Of a DNA stretch of 39,703 nt, positions 32,193-39,703 are shown in pieces. The position numbers and the translations under genes were made by a program. Numbering within the stretch: position 1 is the first letter of the stretch; each line of letters opens with the position of its first letter. This DNA comes from Lactifluus volemus (lineage: Eukaryota; Basidiomycota; Agaricomycetes; Russulales; Russulaceae): contig WTXI01000322.1 of NCBI GenBank assembly GCA_022376515.1, forward strand, positions 1-39,703. The letters are read 5' to 3'. Under the pieces are notes generated by a model, which did no database searches, had not been told where the DNA came from, and saw only the letters and a program-made list of their open reading frames with translations.

Positions 32193-35100
32193 ATGTCATC
32201 GACAACACAGATGTCCTCCGCCAGCCTTCGATTGATTCTCGATGCTTTAGATGACTATGCCAAGCAGACCGGGATGGACCTCACCAAAATTCCCTTCATC
32301 GACCAGTTCCAGAACTACGTCTCTCCTCAAGCTATCCTTGATATACTTGAAGAAAAGGCAAAGGCCTTTAAAGAATACCGGGATGGAAATCGAAACTTGA
32401 TCAAGTGGCTTAGCCCCGTGGTACAAGTTCTCCATGTGTTTGCTAGGCTCCTTGGCGAAACCACGAGTCTGGTACGTCAGAGGCCATTGGTTCGTCTTAT
32501 CTCATTGCATTATAACCCTTATGACTACAGGTGCCATGTCAACCTGCAAAAGCAATCGTTTGTGGCGTGGATGTACTGTTTATGGTTGGTAATTCGTTCG
32601 GTTTTCTTCCATGTCATTTGTAACATTTGAGTGTATCAGACGGCTATTCAAGTTAGCGCAAGTTATGACGCTCTAGTTGACCTCTTCGAATGTGTCGCAA
32701 ATTTCCTTAAACGCCTCCATATTTATACCGAGGTCCCATTCAACTCTGCTATGACCGATATCATAGTTAAGATATTGGTCGAAGTGTTGTCCGTTCTCGC
32801 CCTGGCGACTAAACAAATAAAGCAAGGTCGATTTAGTAAGTCTTCAGTTTCCTACACATTACCAAAGTACGAACATGGCACAGAGAAATTCGCGAAGAAG
32901 CTGTTGGGAGAGAAAGAGATCGAGACTGTGCTCCAGAGGTTGGACCGCCTCACTCAGGATGAGGCTCGAATGACAGTAGCTCAAACGTTTGAGGTCATCC
33001 ATGGCCTTGTCAATAATATGAAAGTAGTCATGGACGGTGCGCAAGCCTCGATTGGGTGGCTGTGAACAATTAACTAAGGCTATTGTGCGAGTAGACGGCA
33101 AGGCGTCAACAGATCATATACAACAAGCCTTGGGTATGTCTACATGCGTAAGCTTATCAATGCTAAGATTTTCAGGCTGACCGATCTTACCAGTTACGAT
33201 GCAAGTGACGACGATCGAGATAAACAAGATGAAACGTTGGTTTTATGCTAACTAATGGCAGCCATTAAGCGCTCAACGTGCATCATAGGCGACCAACTGC
33301 AGAGGGACATTCGAATCTGGCTCTCCCCTCCCGACCCGTCGACAAACCACAACATTGCACGCACAGCTCACCACAAAGGAACTGCCGCCTGGTTTATCCA
33401 AGGTGACACCTTTCAGGAATGGAAAACGAGGGGTTCCCTTTTGTGGATACATGGTAAACGTGCGTATTGTGCCCCATCTTTCACCCTTTTCTTCTTTTGA
33501 CCACAGCGTTGCTGCTTGTCTTTGCAGCGGGTTCAGGAAAGAGTGTGTTGTGGTATGTGTTATCCTCACATCTCTCGTCTAGGTCAGTCATTCATACTAT
33601 CACACAGTTCCAGTATCATTCAAGATGCCAAAGCAAAATTCGATTCAGGATTGGCCCTGTTGGGGTATTTCTATTTTGATTTCAGGGATATTGCCAAGCA
33701 GGACGTCCGCGGCTTGCTCACCTCCCTCCTCGGCCAGCTCAGCGCCAAATCCGATCCTTGCAATAACACTCTTTATCAGCTATATTCGCAACACAATGCA
33801 GGATCCCACCAGCCTGATGATCAGGCACTTACAGAATGCCTCAAGCAAATGCTTAGACTCCCAGGGCTGCCTGATGTTTACATAATTGTGGACGGACTCG
33901 ACGAAGCTCCCAATACATCGGGATTTCCGACCTCACGCGAGAAGGTCCTCGATCTCGTGGACGAGCTTGTTCACTTGGACCTTCCAAATTTACGAATCTG
34001 TGTAACCAGTCGCTTGGAGACCGACATTCTGACGGTTCTGGAACCTCTGACGTCTCTTCGTGTGTCCCTTCATGATGAAACCGGACAAGGGCAGGATATC
34101 CTTGATTACATCAGCACGATCGTCCATTCAGATCGGAGGATGCGGAGATGGAGAGCAGAAGATAGACAACATGTAGTTGATGTTCTCTCTGCGAGAGCGG
34201 ACGGAATGTAAGCCATGAACGTGATCGTGTCTTGCGATGGTGTCTTATCTGACTTCACGGGACAGGTTCCGCTGGGTGTTTTGTCAGCTGGAGACTCTTC
34301 GTCGTAGTTTTCCTGCGGCAATTCGGCGTACTCTGGAGGGGTTGCCTGAGACCCTGGACGCAACTTACGAGCGGACTTTACTCGGGATCGAGAGGGAGAA
34401 ACGAGAATACGCTCATCGCCTCTTCCAATGTCTCTCGGTTGCCGTTCGCCCTCTTCGCGTCGAAGAGCTCGCGAATGTCCTTGCGATTCGATTTAACGTT
34501 AATGAGCTTCCCCAGTATTACGAAGATTGGTGCCCAGAAGACGCCCAAGACGCCGTTTTATCCTCATGTTCGAGTTTGGTCGTCATTGTGAATGTCCACG
34601 GATCGCCAATTATTCAGTTCTCCCATTTCTCTGTCAGGGAGTTCTTGACATCGGATCGCCTAGCGGGAGCGGCAGAGAATCTTTCCCGCTACCACGTCAC
34701 TCTCCAGTCAGCGCATACGATTCTCGCGCAGGCCTCTCTCAGCATCCTACTCTATCTAGATGATCGTGTTGACAAGAAGATTATGGAGAAGTTCCCATTT
34801 GCCAACTACGCTGCTCGCCACTGGGTCGACCACGGTCGGTTCGAAAATGTAATGCAGAATATTCAAGATGGGATGGAGAGTCTTTTTGACCGGGCCAAGC
34901 CACACTTTGCGACATGGGTCTGGATATACGACATTGACCACCCTTTCCGTGAGCACATGTCTGCTACACGCCCAACACTACCGAAGGCCACCCCCCTATA
35001 CTATGCCACACTTTGTGGCTTCCGCAACCTTGTTGAACATCTTCTCGTCACTGATCCAGGTGATATCAATACCGTGGGAGGCTACTACGGTACTTGTTTG

Positions 35101-36909
35101 CAGGCTGGGCTAGCCAAGGGAAATATCGATATTGTGCCGCTGCTCCTCGACCACGGCACAGACGTGAATTCCCCTGACCACTTCGTATGGTCTCCGTTAC
35201 ACTACGCATCAGAAAGCGGACGTCGTGACCATGTGGAGTTTTTACTCGAACACAACGCAGATGTTAACATACGGGACCAACATGGAGCAACCCCTCTGCA
35301 CATTGCGTCGGCTCGAGGAGAGCTTGAGATCGTACAGGCATTGCTACGGCATGGTGCAGATCCAGACTGTTGTGACAACGACGGCTTTACCCCATTGCAT
35401 GCAGCATCACAAGGTGGATCTCTGGCTGTCGTGCGGGAGCTACTTCCCATTGCAGATGTACATGTACAAGCCGATGAACTTCAGGCCCTACTGCACATTG
35501 CAGCAAAGTTTGGGCATCTCAATGTCGTAGAATTTCTCATCCAATGCGGTGCAGCCGTAGACACGAAAACACCGGAGCGAGCGACTGCCTTACATCTTGG
35601 ATGTGGCCGATACGGGAGTATCGAGGTTGCACGCTTCTTGATCAGTCACGGTGCAGATCCCAATTCCCGGGACAACATGGGAAATACCCCCTTCCATGAA
35701 GCATCAATAAACGGGCATCTTGACATCATCCGTTCACTACTGGACCTTATCCCAGACATCGACGTGCGTGGCAGGGATCAAACGACGCCATTGATCCTGG
35801 CATCGTGGAACGGAATGCTCGAGGCTTCACGCTTCTTGATCGAGAATGGTGCAGACGTGAACTCTGCTGCTGACGAAGGCTGGACTGCATCACACTTTGC
35901 ATCACAACGTGGACATTTCGACATCCTGCTACTTTTGCTTGACCACGGCGCCGATATAAATGGTCAGGCAGATAGCCTCTCGACGCCACTGCATCTCGCA
36001 TCAGAGAATGGGTACCTCGATGTTACCAAATTGCTGATTGAGCGTGGCGCAGCTATTGATGAACGAGACGCGAACCAACGAACGCCATTGCACAGGACAA
36101 CTAGTAACGGAGAACTCGAGATTGCTCGTCTACTAATTCGATGTGGCTCGAGTCTGAACGCAGAAGATAGCATCGGTCGGACACCGTTGCATACAGTGGC
36201 ACAACAAGGACATCTGGACGTCGTGGAATTGTTACTGGAGTCGGGCGGAGATGTCAACGTGAGGGATAATAACAACAAGACTGCCTTAGACTTGGCGCTT
36301 GACAATGGGAAGCTCAATATTGCCAGGCTCCTTTCCGAGCGCATGGGAAGCGTAAATTCTCTGCCCTTGGATGAAGAAGCAGATGCGCTTAACAGAGAAC
36401 AGGGGACTACATTGTTTTCCGCATTGGAATCGCGGGACCTTGGTCTCTTACGGTCATTAATTGACCGCGGCGCAGATGTCAATGAGCGGAATGAATATAG
36501 CCTGTCCGAGTCACCTTTGCATGTGGCCTCAAAGGATGGTTGGCTGGCAGCCGCGAAGTTGTTGGTCACGCACGGTGCGAGCGTAAGTTCCCGGGACAAT
36601 AATGGGTGGACCCCATTGCTTCGGGCATCACAATTCGGACATCTCGGAGTTGCCCGGTTGTTGCTTGACCATGGCGCTGATGTGAACGTGAAAAAGCAGA
36701 GCCTCTGGACGGCGTTGCATCTCGCATCATCTAATGGTCACGAAAAGATTGTCGAGTTGCTACTCGAACGAGGTGCAGATGTCCATGTCCTCAATGCCCA
36801 ACGCCGCACGCCGTCTCAGGAAGCATTACGAACTGGATCTCGAAGGATTGTACTGTTATTGTCAGACTATGGCGGAGGTAGAGTTGAATCTAGTACGATG
36901 CATCACTGA
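32193..36909 (+). CDS. NACHT-ankyrin STAND receptor (NLR), copy 3, 1400 aa
   Basis: Ten exons (32193-32471, 32531-32584, 32640-32835, 32884-33036, 33095-33133, 33194-33235, 33289-33459, 33528-33552, 33608-34207, 34266-36909) join into 1401 open codons. Nine of the ten exon positions correspond to copy 1 with identical lengths, apart from exon 2 (+3 nt) and the last exon. Domains run in order: helical N-terminal STAND domain (about 1-255), P-loop HGKPGSGKSVL (about 309-319), Walker B IIVDGLDEA (about 411), VTSRLETDI (copy 1 has VTSRPETDI), winged-helix region and FSHFSVREFL (about 650). About 19 ankyrin repeats occupy about 757-1385, ending with LLSDYGGGRVESS. This is the complete C-terminus that copy 1 lacks. 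An upstream in-frame ATG exists at 32115. Expected to be an intracellular receptor; ligand unknown. Confidence 0.9.
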
Positions 36910-37447
36910 ACATGTAGTATGGTAATTACTCTCCACGCCTAAATGTATCATGTACTGCCCCCCTCAGGTACAACCGCCGGCGCATAGCAGTGTAACTCTT
37001 AACCCCAGATTGCAGGGTGCCATTCATTCGTTGTAGAGCTGACGCTCGAGTCCGGCGACAGTCTTACAACTTCGACCTTCTTACTCACCCGCAGCGTTTC
37101 CCAATTATACGCTAAGCGGACTTCCCAGACCAACATAGATGAAACATTCTCGTTGTGGCGGCAGGAAGACGCATTCGGCGCAAAGCCGTCGCCACCTGCC
37201 CATGACTGCAAGTCTAATACCCGTCGGGAGGCACGGAGCGTCTTTACCATAACGGCGGGAAATGACGATCGGATGATCGAGGCTGGCATAACCCTACATT
37301 CCGAGAAAGTAGTCCCATATTAAAGCGAGCCAATAGGCACCATTGATTATGATATCCCAAATCCAATTTGGTGGCGAAGGGTATGTATTATTGAGCAAAT
37401 CTCCATAGTTCAGTTCGTTTCAGTACTTAGATGCCATCTGCATCTGC
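36910..37447. repeat. Duplicated 3' flank between NLR copy 3 and GUP1 copy 3
   Basis: This is the most complete version of the inter-gene flank also found at 27993-28459 and, in shortened form, at about 21738-21886. A minus-strand frame at 36999-37289 is open for 96 codons (contains FAPNASSC, VEVVRLSPDSSVSSTTNEWHP). Part of it is preserved as an open frame in copy 2 (27939-28205), so a small gene cannot be excluded, but no family is recognised. Presumably it carries the 3' ends of the two convergent transcripts. Confidence 0.55.
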
Positions 37448-39703
37448 CTAACACCGACGTTGTATCCCTCGACGCAGTTCTTCCTCCCTGAATAATCCAG
37501 CGAGATCAGCGCAACTCAAGCCGCATCCAACGACAAAACATACCGATACTCGAACATTATTTGTACCCCAACGAATAAACACGCGCATGCAACGAAGAGA
37601 AAGCGAATTCCTGGGGTTACCCCGATCAACGAAATATAGCGATACAAAGGTCTCTGGGAGAGACTTACCATCCCAGCTACCAATCAGTTCATGCACAAAG
37701 TACTGCGCACCGTCCACACCGAGGACGAAACCGACGAGATTTGCGCCCATCAATAGCAAGATGTTGAAGACCCCACCTGCCGCACATACGTGGCGGTACC
37801 ACCACTTTTCCCCAAACTATATTTAAAAAAGGGAATGGGGTGAGAAAAGAGCTCGCTTCCGGGTATTAAGCACACCCCGCAGAGTTTGAGAACGGTACAC
37901 GCACCAAGGATGCAGGTAATGCTTTCCTTGCCATGACTTCGGGCAAGATGACAATCGCCGCGAGCCAACCCCATGCCAAGAGTCTCATGCTGACGTCATG
38001 CCAGAGGGCAACGAAGGTGAATACAAGGATGCTGGTCGCAGCAAGGCGATGTGTGCCACAAGTGGAATGTAGATATAGCGTACAATCCAAAGGTTATAGG
38101 AGCGATGCCACGAGCGCCAAAAGCCGAGGGGCGAGTAGTTGTTCCCCATACAGCGCACCATGTTTTCCGGTGGGTCCATTCCATCTGCCAGAGCCCACAG
38201 ACGAAAGAAACGCCATGGGAGGAGCAACTGGAATCGACGCATGGTCAATGCAGATATAGAGCATGGGTGGGAAGGCATACTTTGAGCCAGACGAAGATGA
38301 GGTTCCAGAAGCCAACCATGGATAACTGCGCGGGGCTCATGCCACTCCACGCGCGCGTGTCCTTGATGGCGACGACGTGCATCACATGAACGAGAGTCTC
38401 CATCGTAAGAAGTGAGATGAGGAAGCGCAGCGCATATCGCGCTGTCCCCCGCGGCGGGATATCTTTCGGATGTGTGAGCTGAATGCAAGTGCCATCAACC
38501 CCATGCACAACGAAGAATAATGTGACCCTCGCCCACCTGCCACATAAAAGTCGTTGAAGGTGATTATAGGCCCCGCGACGTAGAGCGGGGGATAGAGCAC
38601 GTAGGCAAGATAGTTTCGAAAGCTGTAAGTGGCACGCGGATGAAACACGGCGGCGCGCTTCTTGTCGGCCACTGCGTTGCCTGGCTGCAGTGTGTGAGTA
38701 TTTGATTCCGCAATACATAAAAGGATGGAAGAAGCTGCCATACATCTGCGATGCCAGTGCGATTACAAGCCCAGTGGTAATCGACGGTGAAAGAGACAAG
38801 GCGTAGCATGGTAATGTTGAAGCTAACGTGCCAACGCGGGTATACACCCTCCACCCATCCTGGGGAGGTTATGAGCGCCGCAGATGGAGGAGAACAAAAT
38901 TTCGACGCACGAGGAGGGAGAGCCCTGGATGTAAATTTGCAAACTTATACCCTTCATACCACTCGTTGGCGAGCAGCACACAGCCATTGAAAAGCCACGT
39001 GACAGGTACACAAAGCCGTGTGCCAGCCGTCGCCTTGGCAAGCGCATAGTTGAGGGATAATATGAGCAGGACTTTGAGGATGCTCGTGCCATGCAGAGCG
39101 CCAAGCATAAGCAGTGAGAAGATGAGGTAGAAAGGAAGTCGGTATAGGTTATTGACCGGGGTTGAGCCATGGGTGATGGGCCGCATGTAGAGGTATCTCA
39201 ATGCGAAGAAGGCGACCACGAGCGCGCTAAGCGGCGGGATATTGAAACGAAAGGAGCGGTATTGGGTATCACTGCTGTCCTATAATACCAAGTTAGAGTA
39301 ATGGTTTGTTCGTCACGAATGAAAATTGGTGGAAGTATGCGTGCCAGAACTATCCGGAGAAGCGATGTGAAGAAGTGGTGCGCGAGACACGGGCGATAAG
39401 CCGCAGTCAAGTCTCAAGTAGAACAATTCTGGAGTAGGCAAGACTCACGAATTCATAACCAAACCAGCCTTTGGACAGTCTATGACGATACAAGCTATAA
39501 TTCGGGTGTGTCTCTGAAACCAAAGAACCTTCAGCATGATGACATGAGGGAAGATTAGACTGGACGCACTTGAGCTGACTTGCATCGGCACATAGACCAT
39601 CCATAGGATTGCAGCAAGGAACACTACATAGTAGATCATGAACTCAAATGTTCGCCATCGCGGGGCGCGTGTTTCGCCGCGCGGCTGTGAAGAGGGAACG
39701 TCG
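37448..39703 (-). pseudogene. GUP1: GUP1-like MBOAT acyltransferase, copy 3, nearly complete, 5' end outside window
   Basis: Family blocks follow in order from the right edge with plausible introns: FMIYYVVFLAAILWMVYVPM (about 39640), HPNYSLYRHRLSKGW (about 39500), FFALRYLYMRP, a long TM stretch, VTWLFNG, EWYEGYKFANLHPG (about 38940), WHVSFNITMLRLVSF (about 38800), [49 protein letters not shown]. The MBOAT core [39 protein letters not shown] and [19 protein letters not shown] follows, including the WHD histidine. It ends GIQRRC-stop at 37448. Compared with copies 1 and 2, three single-base changes break the frame: one C fewer at 38847-38849, one A more at 38546-38549 and one base lost near 38058. 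Otherwise intact. It is either a young pseudogene or a real gene with assembly errors. Confidence 0.85.

Noticed and set aside
36999..37289. 96-codon minus-strand gene between NLR copy 3 and GUP1 copy 3
   Set aside because: Partly preserved in copy 2 but only by recent duplication; no motif, no splice partners, and placed in the expected 3' UTR of convergent genes.
1..39703. CRISPR arrays, rRNA, tRNA, riboswitches, bacterial promoters or terminators
   Set aside because: The window is eukaryotic with spliceosomal introns; the repeats seen are minisatellite, transposon-associated or segmental, and no tRNA-like cloverleaf or rRNA segment was recognised by eye.

Overview
The window looks like nuclear DNA of a filamentous basidiomycete, probably an agaricomycete. 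Genes are broken by many 45-70 bp GT-AG introns. The gene content is a STAND/NACHT-ankyrin receptor pair, a Crinkler-type NTPase-nuclease, a GUP1-type MBOAT acyltransferase, a combined C2H2/Zn2Cys6 regulator and a fungal hAT transposon. No rRNA, tRNA, CRISPR or bacterial-style operon was recognised. All family names rest on recognised motifs, not on a database search.

Left part (1-16.9 kb). Two minus-strand genes of unrecognised family (697-1806 and 3172-5823) and one plus-strand gene (10943-12169) can be reconstructed exon by exon. The last two are divergent. A 4.6 kb hAT element with a perfect 8-bp target duplication sits between them, 35 bp from the plus-strand start codon. Single exons of the 3172-5823 gene recur as isolated copies at about 0.45 and 2.8 kb. 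The transposase is nearly complete but carries one in-frame TGA. A DUF6698-like gene (13810-15980) and a minisatellite (about 16.23-16.90 kb) follow.

Right part (17.1-39.7 kb). One module occurs three times in the same order: NLR gene (plus), GUP1-like gene (minus), zinc-finger regulator (plus, divergent from GUP1). Copy 1 has a full-length NLR (17135-21665), a GUP1 pseudogene and a regulator pseudogene. Copy 2 keeps only the last ankyrin repeats of its NLR (27740-27992), directly behind an intact Crinkler-like gene (25346-27682), plus GUP1 and regulator pseudogenes. Copy 3 has a full-length NLR (32193-36909) and a nearly complete GUP1 gene, with three single-base frame breaks, that runs off the window; its regulator would lie beyond the edge.

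If expressed, the NLRs would be intracellular sensors (N-terminal signalling domain, NACHT switch, ankyrin recognition surface). The Crinkler-like protein pairs a P-loop ATPase with a nuclease-like domain and belongs to a class proposed to act as effectors or in inter-organism conflict. The right half is therefore best read as a recombining immunity-type locus that has dragged along decaying copies of the neighbouring GUP1/regulator pair.
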